Shown: piece after piece, positions 1-7,373 of the stretch | Numbering within the stretch: the stretch's first letter is position 1 | Layout of the letters: each line of letters opens with the position of its first letter | Assembly (NCBI RefSeq): GCF_000367365.1 | Contig: NZ_BARF01000039.1 | Span: forward strand, 1-64,000 | Direction: 5' to 3' | Source of the DNA: Streptomyces prunicolor NBRC 13075 | GTDB lineage: Bacteria; Actinomycetota; Actinomycetes; Streptomycetales; Streptomycetaceae | DNA length: 64,000 nt | The notes under the pieces: generated by a model | Seen by the model: the letters and a program-made list of their open reading frames with translations, nothing else | Told to the model about the DNA's origin: nothing | The model's database searches: none | Program-made: the position numbers and the translations under genes

Positions 1-34
1 ATACAGCCCCGCGCCCCTAAAGGCAAAAGGCCCT

Positions 35-1129
35 TCAGCTCAGCCTGTTTACAGCTGCCCGGACTCGCTCATCCGTTGCCGTCAAAGCCACCCTTACGAA
101 GTTTTCGCCGGCCTCTCCGTAGAAGTCGCCCGGAGCCACGAGGATGCCCAGGTCGGCCAGGTGGGCGACCGTGTCCCAGCAGGACTCGCCCCTGGTCGCC
201 CAGAGGTACAGGCTCGCCTCGCTGTGTTCGATGCGGAAGCCGTGGGCCAGGAGGGCCTCGCGCAACGCCGTGCGGCGGGTCAGGTACCGCTCTCGCTGCT
301 CCTGGACGTGGGTGTCATCCCCTAGGGCCGCCACCACCGCCGCCTGGGTGGGCGCCGACGTCATCATGCCGCCGTGCTTGCGGATCTCCAGGAGCGGGGC
401 CAGGACCGCCGGGTCGCCGGCGAGGAAGGCCGCGCGGTAACCGGCGAGGTTCGAGCGCTTGGAGAGGGAGTGGACCGCGACGATGCCGTCGTAGGAACCG
501 CCGTTGACGTCCGGGTGGAGGACCGAGACCGGGTCGGCCTCCCAGCCCAGTTCGAGGTAGCACTCGTCGGAGAAGATCAGGATGCCGTGCTCGCGGGCCC
601 AGGCGACGATCCGGGTCAGCTCGTCCTTCGGGAGGACCTTGCCGGTCGGGTTCGACGGGGAGTTGAGCCAGAGGAGCTTCAGGCCCTCGGGATCGAGAGT
701 CGTCGGGTCGTCGTAGGTCTCGTACTCGGCTCGGGCCAGGCGGGCGCCCACCTCGTACGTCGGGTACGCCAGGCGCGGGTAGGCCACGCGGTCGCCGGGG
801 CCCAGGCCCAGCTGGGTCGGGAGCCAGGCGACCAGTTCCTTGGAGCCGACGATGGGCAGGACGTGGCGGTGGGTCACGTCGCGGGCGCCCAGGCGGTGCT
901 CCACCCAGCCGGTGATCGCGTCGCGCAGTGCCGGTGTGCCCCAGACCGTCGGATAGCCGGGCGAGTCGGCCGCGGCGATCAGCGCTTTCTGGATCAGCTC
1001 GGGAACCGGGTCCACCGGGGTGCCGACGGACAGGTCGACGATGCCGTCCGGGTGCGCCGCGGCCGTCTTCTTGTACGGCTCCAGCTTGTCCCAGGGGAAG
1101 GTGGGCAGGCGGTCGGTTACTGCGGACAC
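35..1129 (-). CDS. dapC: Succinyldiaminopimelate aminotransferase (DapC)
   Basis: PLP-dependent fold-type I aminotransferase, about 364 aa, that converts N-succinyl-2-amino-6-ketopimelate to N-succinyl-LL-diaminopimelate in lysine and peptidoglycan precursor synthesis in the cytosol. Visible signatures are NSPSNPTGK in the middle of the protein, the DECY substrate/PLP-Asp region and the PLP-lysine motif SLSKRSNLAGYR near residue 225. I chose the GTG at 1129 (VSAVTDRLPTF), because the longer frame starts from a TTG with no family-like N-terminus. The neighbour fdxA, 115 bp upstream on the same strand, is the usual actinobacterial partner of dapC, which supports the DapC call over another aminotransferase. 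Confidence 0.9.
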   Translation of the reverse strand: MSAVTDRLPTFPWDKLEPYKKTAAAHPDGIVDLSVGTPVDPVPELIQKALIAAADSPGYPTVWGTPALRDAITGWVEHRLGARDVTHRHVLPIVGSKELVAWLPTQLGLGPGDRVAYPRLAYPTYEVGARLARAEYETYDDPTTLDPEGLKLLWLNSPSNPTGKVLPKDELTRIVAWAREHGILIFSDECYLELGWEADPVSVLHPDVNGGSYDGIVAVHSLSKRSNLAGYRAAFLAGDPAVLAPLLEIRKHGGMMTSAPTQAAVVAALGDDTHVQEQRERYLTRRTALREALLAHGFRIEHSEASLYLWATRGESCWDTVAHLADLGILVAPGDFYGEAGENFVRVALTATDERVRAAVNRLS

Positions 1130-1244
1130 GATGACTGACTCACTTTCTGGACCGTCGTACGGCAAACGCCTCGGCCCCGTAGGGCGCTGATCGGGCGTGA
1201 TCAGGCCGTACGGGACCGAGGCGGCTCGTCTGTGCGGGCCGCTC

Positions 1245-1565
1245 TTACTGGTTCTGCGGCGGGAGCGCGGCGACGAAGGGGTGGTCGCGCTCGATCAGGC
1301 CCAGCTTGCTGGCGCCGCCGGGAGAGCCGAGCTCGTCGAAGAACTCGACGTTCGCCTTGTAGTAGTCCTTCCACTCCTCGGGAGTGTCGTCCTCGTAGAA
1401 GATCGCCTCGACCGGGCACACCGGCTCACAGGCTCCGCAGTCGACGCATTCGTCCGGGTGGATGTACAAGGACCGGGAGCCCTCGTAAATGCAGTCGACC
1501 GGGCACTCCTCGATGCACGCCTTGTCCTTGACGTCGACACAAGGCTGCGCGATGACGTAGGTCAC
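1245..1565 (-). CDS. fdxA: 7Fe-type ferredoxin FdxA
   Basis: Small soluble electron carrier of 106 aa. The N-terminal half carries two clusters of cysteines, ACIEECPVDC and CVDCGACEPVCP, typical of a 3Fe-4S/4Fe-4S (7Fe) ferredoxin of the mycobacterial/streptomycete FdxA family. The C-terminal part (VEFFDELGSPGGA) is the family's conserved tail. The GTG start at 1565 is set by a perfect AGGAGG eight bases upstream; an ATG 27 codons earlier would add an unrelated arginine-rich leader. It lies upstream of dapC on the same strand and may share its transcript. Its divergent intergenic region with the GNAT gene holds a TAGTAT -10-like sequence. Confidence 0.93.
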   Translation of the reverse strand: MTYVIAQPCVDVKDKACIEECPVDCIYEGSRSLYIHPDECVDCGACEPVCPVEAIFYEDDTPEEWKDYYKANVEFFDELGSPGGASKLGLIERDHPFVAALPPQNQ

Positions 1566-1705
1566 GCTGTCGTTCCTCCTCGATAGGGCGCTGGCGGGCC
1601 TCCGTAGGCTCCGCCGCCAGGCGCGCTGGAGCGCGGCGTCGTCCATGCCCGCACCTAGTATCTCCGTTCCGGGGCGTGATCCATACAGGAGGGGTGAACT
1701 GACCT

Positions 1706-2725
1706 GTGGAAATCTCTGCGGCTGGACGACTTGAGGTCTGGATCACCGCTGCTGACGTGGGTAAACGAGTGTCTGTCAGGCGCCTGGCAGGTACGGAAGA
1801 CACGACGGAGAAGTTCACCGACACGGTGGGTGTTCTCACATCATGGGACAGCGGTGTGCTGACGATCACACGGAAGAGCGGCGAGTCCGTCCGCATTCCG
1901 GAAACCTCGCTGGTCGCGGGCAAGGTCGTCCCGCCCGCTCCGGCCCGCCGACGGGGACCGTCCGCCACCTACCGGGAGCTGGCCCGGGTCTCCGCGCGCG
2001 CCTGGCGGCCGGTGGAGAGCGAGCGGCTCGGCGAGTGGGAGCTGCGCGCCGCCGCCGGATACACCCGCCGCGCCAACTCCGTCCTCCCGCTCGGCGATCC
2101 CGGCCTGCCCCTCGACGAGGCCCTGACTGTCGTACGACGGTGGTACGGCGACCGGGGCCTGCCCGCGTACGTCCAGACCGCGACCGGCGGCGAGGGCACA
2201 CAGGAGCTGCTCTGCGCCGAGCTCGAACGGCGCGGTTGGACCCGTGAGGTGACCGCCGAGCTGTGGGTCGGCGCCCTGGCCCCTGTCGCCGACCGCGCCG
2301 ACGCGTCCGGGGTCCAGCTGTCCCGGACGGCCGACGAGGCGTGGCTGGCCCGCTATCAGCGCAAGGGGGTGAGCGAGGTGGCCCTGAAGGTGCTGGGGAG
2401 TGGACCCTCGGTGTGGTTCGCCACCGTGCCCGGCGAGGGTGGCGAGGGCGCGGATTCGGCTCCTGCCGCGATCGGGCGGTGTGTCGTCGACGGGCGGTGG
2501 GCCGGGTTCGGCGCGGTCGAGGTCGATCCCGCGCTGCGGCGACGGGGGCTCGCCTCGGTCGTCATGGCCGCGTTGGCCTCGCGGGCGTTGGCGGAGGGTG
2601 CGTCGGCCGCGTGGTTGCAGGTCGAGGCGGAGAACGTGGGGGCGCGGGCGTTGTACTCGGGGATGGGGTTCTCCGCGCATCACGCCTATCACCACTACCG
2701 CGACCATCGCGACGGTTCGTCGTGA
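1706..2725 (+). CDS. GNAT-family N-acetyltransferase
   Basis: 339-aa protein. The first ~65 residues form a small beta-rich domain (DVGKRVSVRRLAG...SGVLTITRKSGESVRIP), and the C-terminal third is a GNAT acetyltransferase fold with the acetyl-CoA-binding segment ALRRRGLASVVMAALASRA and a typical closing AENVGARALYSGMGF. This two-part architecture recurs in actinobacteria; the substrate is unknown. The GTG start follows AGGAGG. Its TGA overlaps the GTG start of the next gene (GTGA), so the two are translationally coupled. Confidence 0.85.
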   Translation: MEISAAGRLEVWITAADVGKRVSVRRLAGTEDTTEKFTDTVGVLTSWDSGVLTITRKSGESVRIPETSLVAGKVVPPAPARRRGPSATYRELARVSARAWRPVESERLGEWELRAAAGYTRRANSVLPLGDPGLPLDEALTVVRRWYGDRGLPAYVQTATGGEGTQELLCAELERRGWTREVTAELWVGALAPVADRADASGVQLSRTADEAWLARYQRKGVSEVALKVLGSGPSVWFATVPGEGGEGADSAPAAIGRCVVDGRWAGFGAVEVDPALRRRGLASVVMAALASRALAEGASAAWLQVEAENVGARALYSGMGFSAHHAYHHYRDHRDGSS

Positions 2726-3600
2726 GCGGGTTCGGGTTCGAGTTCGCCATGCCCGCGCCCCGGCCTCCGGCGGCTGAACGGGCCGCTGCGGTACGGCAGT
2801 TGTTCGCCGAGGAGGCTCGGGCCGAGCGGCCCGATCTCGCGACGTTGTGTCTGCTGGTGGGGGCCTCGGCGGACGGGGCGTTGGACGACGCCGGGATCGA
2901 CTCGGTCCAGGTGGAACTGGATCGGCTGGCCGGGCAGGTGCCGTATCGCCCCGGCGGGCCCGCGGCCTGGGCGAGCGCGTTGCGTCAACTCCTGGGCGAG
3001 CGGTTCGAGTTCCGGGGCTCGTCCGGTGACTATCAGCGGTTGGAGTCCTCGCTGCTGCATGAAGTGCTTCGGCGGCGGCGGGGGTTGCCGATTCTGTTGT
3101 CCGTGGTGTGGATGGAGGTGGCTCGGCGGGCGGGGGCGCCGGTGTACGGGGTCGCGTTGCCGGGGCATTTCGTGGTCGGGTTCGGGGCGGCTGAGGAACA
3201 GGTGCTCGCCGATCCCTTTGATGGGGGGCGGGTGTTGACGGGGGGTGATGCGGAGGTGTTGGTGGCGGGGGCGACGGGGGCTTCGCTGGAACCCGGGATG
3301 CTGGTGCCTGCGGCGCCTTTGGAGGTTGTTACTCGCGTCCTGAACAACATTCGGGCGTGGGCTGCGGCTCGGCCTGAGCGGTCGGATGTTGCCCTGTGGG
3401 CTGTTGAGTTGGCGTTGGTGTTGCCGTCTCATGCGGCTCGGTTGCGGTATGAGCGGGCTCAACTGCTGGTTCAGCGGGGGGATTTCCTCACGGGCGCGGC
3501 TGAACTGGACGCGTATGCGGAGGTGGTGGCGGTTGTGGATGAGCCTGCTGCTGATCGGGTGCGGGGGCAGGCTCATTCGGCTCGGGCGATGTTGAACTGA
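2722..3600 (+). CDS. SirB1/transglutaminase-like family protein
   Basis: 292-aa cytosolic protein. The central part matches the SirB1_N/transglutaminase-like_9 family: RRRGLPILLSVVWMEVARR followed by PVYGVALPGHFVVGF, with the conserved PGHF. A helical C-terminal part (ERAQLLVQRGDFLTGAAELD) looks TPR-like, as in family members. Biochemical function is not established. The GTG start at 2722 overlaps the stop of the acetyltransferase by four bases; ATG 2749 (MPAPRP) is an alternative. Codon use is GC3-rich but with many G-ending codons, giving long shadow frames on both strands. Confidence 0.8.
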   Translation: MSGFGFEFAMPAPRPPAAERAAAVRQLFAEEARAERPDLATLCLLVGASADGALDDAGIDSVQVELDRLAGQVPYRPGGPAAWASALRQLLGERFEFRGSSGDYQRLESSLLHEVLRRRRGLPILLSVVWMEVARRAGAPVYGVALPGHFVVGFGAAEEQVLADPFDGGRVLTGGDAEVLVAGATGASLEPGMLVPAAPLEVVTRVLNNIRAWAAARPERSDVALWAVELALVLPSHAARLRYERAQLLVQRGDFLTGAAELDAYAEVVAVVDEPAADRVRGQAHSARAMLN

Positions 3601-3650
3601 CGTTCGCCTTTGCGCCGTTGGGATTCGGTCGTCTTGCGGGTGCAGGCGCG

Positions 3651-3683
3651 TTGGGGCTGGTCGCGCAGTTCCCCGCGCCCCTG
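3651..3683. repeat. Dispersed Streptomyces GGGGC...GCCCC element
   Basis: The intergenic segment reads GGGGCTGGTCGCGCAG then TTCCCCGCGCCCC. It is an imperfect GGGGC/GCCCC hairpin that I recognise as a sequence recurring between convergent genes in many Streptomyces genomes. A fragment of the same element (CCCCGCGCCCCTAAAG) lies at bases 6-21 downstream of dapC. It may serve as a bidirectional terminator between the SirB1 gene and the response regulator. Confidence 0.5.
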
Positions 3684-3707
3684 GCGGGGTTGCCCCCGGC
3701 CTGCGTT

Positions 3708-4322
3708 CTATAGCCAGCCCTTCTCTCTCGCGATCCGTACCGCTTCCGCCCTGTTCCGTACCGCCAGTTTCTGGATCGCTGTCGACAGGTAGTTGCGGAC
3801 CGTCCCCTGCGACAAATGCAAGGCCTTGGCCAGCTCCGCATTCGTCGAACCGTCCGCCGCCGCCCGCAGCACCTCGCGCTCGCGGTCGGTCAACGGGTTG
3901 GCCCCCTCCGCCAGGGCCGCCGCCGCCAAGGTCGGGTCGATGACCCGCTCCCCGGCGAGCACCTTCCGTACCGCTTCCGCCAGTTGGGCCGCCGGGGCGT
4001 CCTTCACCAGGAAGGCGTCCGCGCCCGCCTCCATCGCGCTGCGCAGATAGCCGGGGCGGCCGAAGGTCGTGAGGACGACCAGCTTCACCTCGGGGAGTGC
4101 CTTGTGGAGCTGGGCCGCCGCCTCGATGCCCGTGCAGCCCGGCATCTCGATGTCGAGGAGGGCCACGTCCACGGCGTGCTGCCGTACCGCCGCCAACACC
4201 TCGTCGCCGCGCGCGACTTGGGCGACGACCTCGATGTCGTCCTCCAGGCCGAGCAGCGCGGCCAGTGCCTCGCGGACCATCGACTGGTCCTCGGCGAGGA
4301 GGACCTTGATCGTACGGCTCAT
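3708..4322 (-). CDS. NarL/LuxR-type response regulator
   Basis: 204-aa two-component regulator. The N-terminal receiver has the acidic pocket (LLAEDQ), the phospho-acceptor Asp in ALLDIEMPG and the Lys in FLVKDAP. The C-terminal LuxR HTH is LTDREREVLRAAADGSTNAE and onward. It partners the kinase immediately upstream (ATGA overlap at 4319-4322) and resembles DesR-type regulators. The likely target is the promoter of its own operon, where a duplicated palindrome sits at 7282-7316. Confidence 0.93.
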   Translation of the reverse strand: MSRTIKVLLAEDQSMVREALAALLGLEDDIEVVAQVARGDEVLAAVRQHAVDVALLDIEMPGCTGIEAAAQLHKALPEVKLVVLTTFGRPGYLRSAMEAGADAFLVKDAPAAQLAEAVRKVLAGERVIDPTLAAAALAEGANPLTDREREVLRAAADGSTNAELAKALHLSQGTVRNYLSTAIQKLAVRNRAEAVRIAREKGWL

Positions 4323-5524
4323 GCGGGCGATCCTACGTCCGTCACAGCGGCCGGAGCTTCCGCGGGCACCCGTGCCACCAGCCGGAAGCCGTGTTTGAGG
4401 CGGGTCGCCTCCAGGGAGCCGCCGGCCTTCGTGAGGCGCTCGCCGAGGCCCGTCAGACCGTTGCCGGGGCCCTTGCCCGAGCCGCCGGTGCCGTTGTCCT
4501 CGACGGAGAGTTCGAGCATCGGGCCGTCCAGGGTCTGGCGTCGGACCAGTTCGACCACGCAGCGCTGGGCGGCGCTGTGCCGTACGACGTTCGTGATCGC
4601 CTCGCGCAGGGCCCAGGCCAGGGCCGACTCGCTGCCTTCGGAGACCGCCGTCAGGTCCGGTTCTACGGGGAGGTCCGCGATTACTCCCGCTGCCGTCAAC
4701 GCGACCTGGGCGCCCGCCAGTTCACCGGCCAGGCGCGGGCGGCGGTAACCGGTGACCGCCTCTCGGACGTCCACCAGGGCCTGGCGGCTGACCTGTTCGA
4801 TGTCGGCGACCTGTTGGGCCGCCTTGTCGGGGTGGTCGGGGAGCATGCGGCCGGCCAGCTCGCTCTTCAGGGTGATCAGGGAGAGGGAGTGGCCCAGGAG
4901 GTCGTGCAGGTCTCGGGCCAGGCGCAATCGCTCCTCGTTGGCGGCGAGTTGGGCGACCGTCGCTCGCGCCTTGCGCAACTCGACCGTGGTGCGCACCAGT
5001 TGCCGTACGCCCGTCATCGAGTAGCCCACCAGCAGCACGATCAGGAACAGGCCCCAGGCGTCGTCCAGGTCGTCGACGAACCAGCCCGCCAGCATCATCG
5101 CGGCGGTGGTCAGCGGGATCGTCCAGTACGCGGCGCGCAGCGGGAGGGTCACCCCGCAGGTGACGGAGACGTAGACGAAGAGGCCGAGCCAGGCGTGGCC
5201 GAGGGAGAGGGTCAGGGCTACGGCCAGTATCCACAGGACAGCGACCAGGGCGCCGATGAGCCAGCCGGAGTAGGGGCGGCCCATGGTGCGGAAGACGACC
5301 GCCAGGTAGGTCCCGGTGAAGGTCAGCAGGCCCACCCAGCCGGCCGTCGTGGCCGGAGTGGTGTGGTGGTCGGCCAGCAGGTCCTGCATGGGTGCGCCGA
5401 GGAAGACCAGCCAGGGCAGGATCCAGACCAGCTTGCGCAGCACCTCGCCCCGGTCGCGGGGCGGCTGGCCGATCCGGATCAGCCGTTCCACCCTGGCCTT
5501 CTCCGGCAGCGGGTCCTCGGTCAT
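4319..5524 (-). CDS. Sensor histidine kinase (HisKA_3/DesK-like)
   Basis: 401-aa membrane kinase. Residues about 30-165 hold several hydrophobic segments (LVWILPWLVFLGAPM, VGLLTFTGTYLAVVF, LIGALVAVLWILAVAL). The dimerisation/phospho-acceptor helix is RLARDLHDLLGHSLSLITLK with the conserved His, and the HATPase_c domain has N-box ALREAITNVVRHS and G-box GNGLTGLGERL. The ATG at 5524 follows the permease stop by five bases; longer frame extensions run through the permease gene and are shadows. It pairs with the adjacent NarL-type regulator. Confidence 0.93.
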   Translation of the reverse strand: MTEDPLPEKARVERLIRIGQPPRDRGEVLRKLVWILPWLVFLGAPMQDLLADHHTTPATTAGWVGLLTFTGTYLAVVFRTMGRPYSGWLIGALVAVLWILAVALTLSLGHAWLGLFVYVSVTCGVTLPLRAAYWTIPLTTAAMMLAGWFVDDLDDAWGLFLIVLLVGYSMTGVRQLVRTTVELRKARATVAQLAANEERLRLARDLHDLLGHSLSLITLKSELAGRMLPDHPDKAAQQVADIEQVSRQALVDVREAVTGYRRPRLAGELAGAQVALTAAGVIADLPVEPDLTAVSEGSESALAWALREAITNVVRHSAAQRCVVELVRRQTLDGPMLELSVEDNGTGGSGKGPGNGLTGLGERLTKAGGSLEATRLKHGFRLVARVPAEAPAAVTDVGSPA

Positions 5525-5529
5525 CGCGC

Positions 5530-6279
5530 TCACGCCTTCAGCGTGTCCTTCCGGTACAGCCACGCCGCCCCGCCCGCGAACAGGGCGAAGTAGACGACGA
5601 GGAGGGTGACGTCCTTGGCGTGCGGCGACTGGCTCTGCTCGATCGCCTGGCCGAGGGCAGCGTACGCGTGGGTGGGCAGCCACTTCGCGATGTCCTGCAA
5701 CCAGGTCGGGAAGGTCGTGGACGGGAACCAGAGGCCGCCGAGGATCGACAGGCCGAAGTAGACGATCATCGTGATCGGGCGGACCGCGTCCCCGGAGGCG
5801 AGGTAGCCGATGGCGACGCCGAGCGCCGCGAAGACCAGGCTGCCCGCCCAGATCGCACCGGTCAGCGCGAGCCACTGCCAGGCGTCCAGCCGTACGTCCT
5901 TCAGCACGGCGGCGACGATGAAGACGACCACGATCGACGGCAGGCTGACGACGGCGGCGCCGGCGGTCTTGGCGAGGACGTAGCCGCGCCCGGGCAGCGG
6001 GGTCAGCCGCAGCTGCCGTACCCAGCCGTTCTCGCGTTCCTTGGCGATGCGCTCGCTGTTGCCCATCAGGACGGCGGTCAGGGCGCCGAAGGAGGCCATG
6101 GAGACCATGACGTACTTCGCGATGCTCAGGCCGGTGCCGTCGACGGTGCCCGTCTGGTTGGAGACGAGCAGGAAGATCACCGAGGGGTAGATCACCGAGA
6201 AGAACAGGAACTTGCGGTTGCGCAGGGCGCGGGTGAGTTCCAGTTTGATCAGGCCCCGCGAAGCAAATGTACTCAGCAT
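5530..6279 (-). CDS. ABC-2 type transporter permease
   Basis: 249-aa integral membrane protein with six predicted hydrophobic segments, including FLFFSVIYPSVIFLLVSN near the N-terminus and VTLLVVYFALFAGGAAWLY at the C-terminus. This is the ABC-2 layout of drug- or lipid-exporter permeases such as DrrB/LinR-type systems. The start ATG overlaps the end of the upstream ATPase gene by seven bases. It forms the exporter with that ATPase; the substrate is unknown. Confidence 0.88.
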   Translation of the reverse strand: MLSTFASRGLIKLELTRALRNRKFLFFSVIYPSVIFLLVSNQTGTVDGTGLSIAKYVMVSMASFGALTAVLMGNSERIAKERENGWVRQLRLTPLPGRGYVLAKTAGAAVVSLPSIVVVFIVAAVLKDVRLDAWQWLALTGAIWAGSLVFAALGVAIGYLASGDAVRPITMIVYFGLSILGGLWFPSTTFPTWLQDIAKWLPTHAYAALGQAIEQSQSPHAKDVTLLVVYFALFAGGAAWLYRKDTLKA

Positions 6280-7223
6280 GACTGCTTGGCCTCCTCGGCC
6301 TCCGTGATGGCGACGAACGCCTGCTCCAGACCGAGCCCGGCGACTTCGAGGTTGCGGGGGTAGACGCCGAGGCCGTAGAGCGCGTGGACGGTCGCGTCGG
6401 CGTCGGTGGACTGGATGCGGATCGTGTGGCCCGAGCCCGCGGCGGAGCCGCTATTGGACACAGTCACGCTGGTCAGGAAGGGGAGGGACCGGATCGGTGC
6501 CTCGTCGATCTCGCCGTCCAGGTCGAAGGCGATCCGGCGGGCGCCGGCCTTCGCCTTGATCTCGGCCGAGGTGCCGTCCGCGAGCAGTCGGCCGCGGTGC
6601 AGGACCAGCACGCGGTCCGCGATCGCGTCGGCCTCTTCGAGGTAGTGGGTGGCGAAGAGGACCGTACGGCCTTGGTCTGCCTGTTCGCGCATGGTGGCCC
6701 AGAAGGCCTGCCGGGCGGAGACGTCCATGCCGGTGGTCGGTTCGTCGAGGACGATCAGGTCGCTGTCGCCCGCGGTCGCGAGGGCGAAGCGGACGCGCTG
6801 GGCCTGGCCGCCGGAGAGCTTGTTGACCTTGCGGTCGGCGATCTGGGCGATGCCCGCGCGGGCGATCACGTCCGCGACCTTGTACGGCTTGGGGTGCAAG
6901 TCGCAGGCCAGCTTGACCAGTTCACCGACGGTGACCTCGTCCATCAGCCCGCCGCTCTGCAGCATCGCGCCCACCCGCCCGGCGACGATCGCCCCGCGCG
7001 GGCTGGTGCCGAAGACCTCGACCTTGCCGGTGTCGGCCTGCTTGAGGCCGAGCAGCAGGTCCAGGGTGGTCGACTTGCCGGCCCCGTTCGGACCCAGCAG
7101 GGCCACCGTCTCCCCCGGGCGCAGCACGAGCGACAGCCCGTCGACGGCCCGGACACTGCCGTAGCTCTTGGTCACCTGCTCGAACCCGACCACCGGGGTG
7201 GCCGTCACCGCTGTTGTCGTCAT
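6273..7223 (-). CDS. ABC exporter ATP-binding protein
   Basis: 316-aa ABC ATPase with Walker A LLGPNGAGKSTTLDLLL, signature LSGGQAQRVRFALA and Walker B DLIVLDEPTTGMD, followed by the H-loop TH. A roughly 90-residue C-terminal extension is typical of DrrA-like exporter ATPases. I chose the ATG at 7223 (MTTTAVTATPVVG), preceded by GATGGGTGGC; an in-frame ATG at 7232 is possible. It is the first gene of an operon ATPase-permease-kinase-regulator, so signal sensing and export are co-expressed. Confidence 0.93.
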   Translation of the reverse strand: MTTTAVTATPVVGFEQVTKSYGSVRAVDGLSLVLRPGETVALLGPNGAGKSTTLDLLLGLKQADTGKVEVFGTSPRGAIVAGRVGAMLQSGGLMDEVTVGELVKLACDLHPKPYKVADVIARAGIAQIADRKVNKLSGGQAQRVRFALATAGDSDLIVLDEPTTGMDVSARQAFWATMREQADQGRTVLFATHYLEEADAIADRVLVLHRGRLLADGTSAEIKAKAGARRIAFDLDGEIDEAPIRSLPFLTSVTVSNSGSAAGSGHTIRIQSTDADATVHALYGLGVYPRNLEVAGLGLEQAFVAITEAEEAKQSC

Positions 7224-7281
7224 GCCACCCATCGTGGCTGGCGGGGGCCGGTTCCCGGCAGTGTCGGCGGTCCGGTGTGGC

Positions 7282-7316
7282 GCATGACAGATGTCATGCC
7301 GACAGATGTCATGTCG
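7282..7316. promoter_or_regulatory. Duplicated palindromic operator
   Basis: GCATGACAGATGTCATGC (7282-7299) is a perfect inverted repeat with 8-base arms. A second copy of its core, GACAGATGTCATG, begins exactly 15 bp later (7301-7313), inside CGACA-N7-TGTCG. The pair lies 59-94 bases upstream of the ABC exporter operon start. Tandem palindromes are typical for NarL-family regulators, so the operon's own response regulator is the inferred ligand; this is untested. Confidence 0.6.
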
Positions 7317-7323
7317 TACGACC

Positions 7324-7360
7324 GAGGGGGGCACCCGGCGCTGTGCCGGGTGCCCCCCTC
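7324..7360. terminator. Strong hairpin terminator
   Basis: A perfect 16-bp stem: the left arm is GAGGGGGGCACCCGGC, the loop GCTGT, and the right arm the exact complement. It lies 14 bases past the stop of the minus-strand glycine-rich membrane protein gene. It has no U-tract, as is usual in Streptomyces. It separates that gene from the promoter of the exporter operon. Confidence 0.8.
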
Positions 7361-7373
7361 GTGCGGTCGGGCG

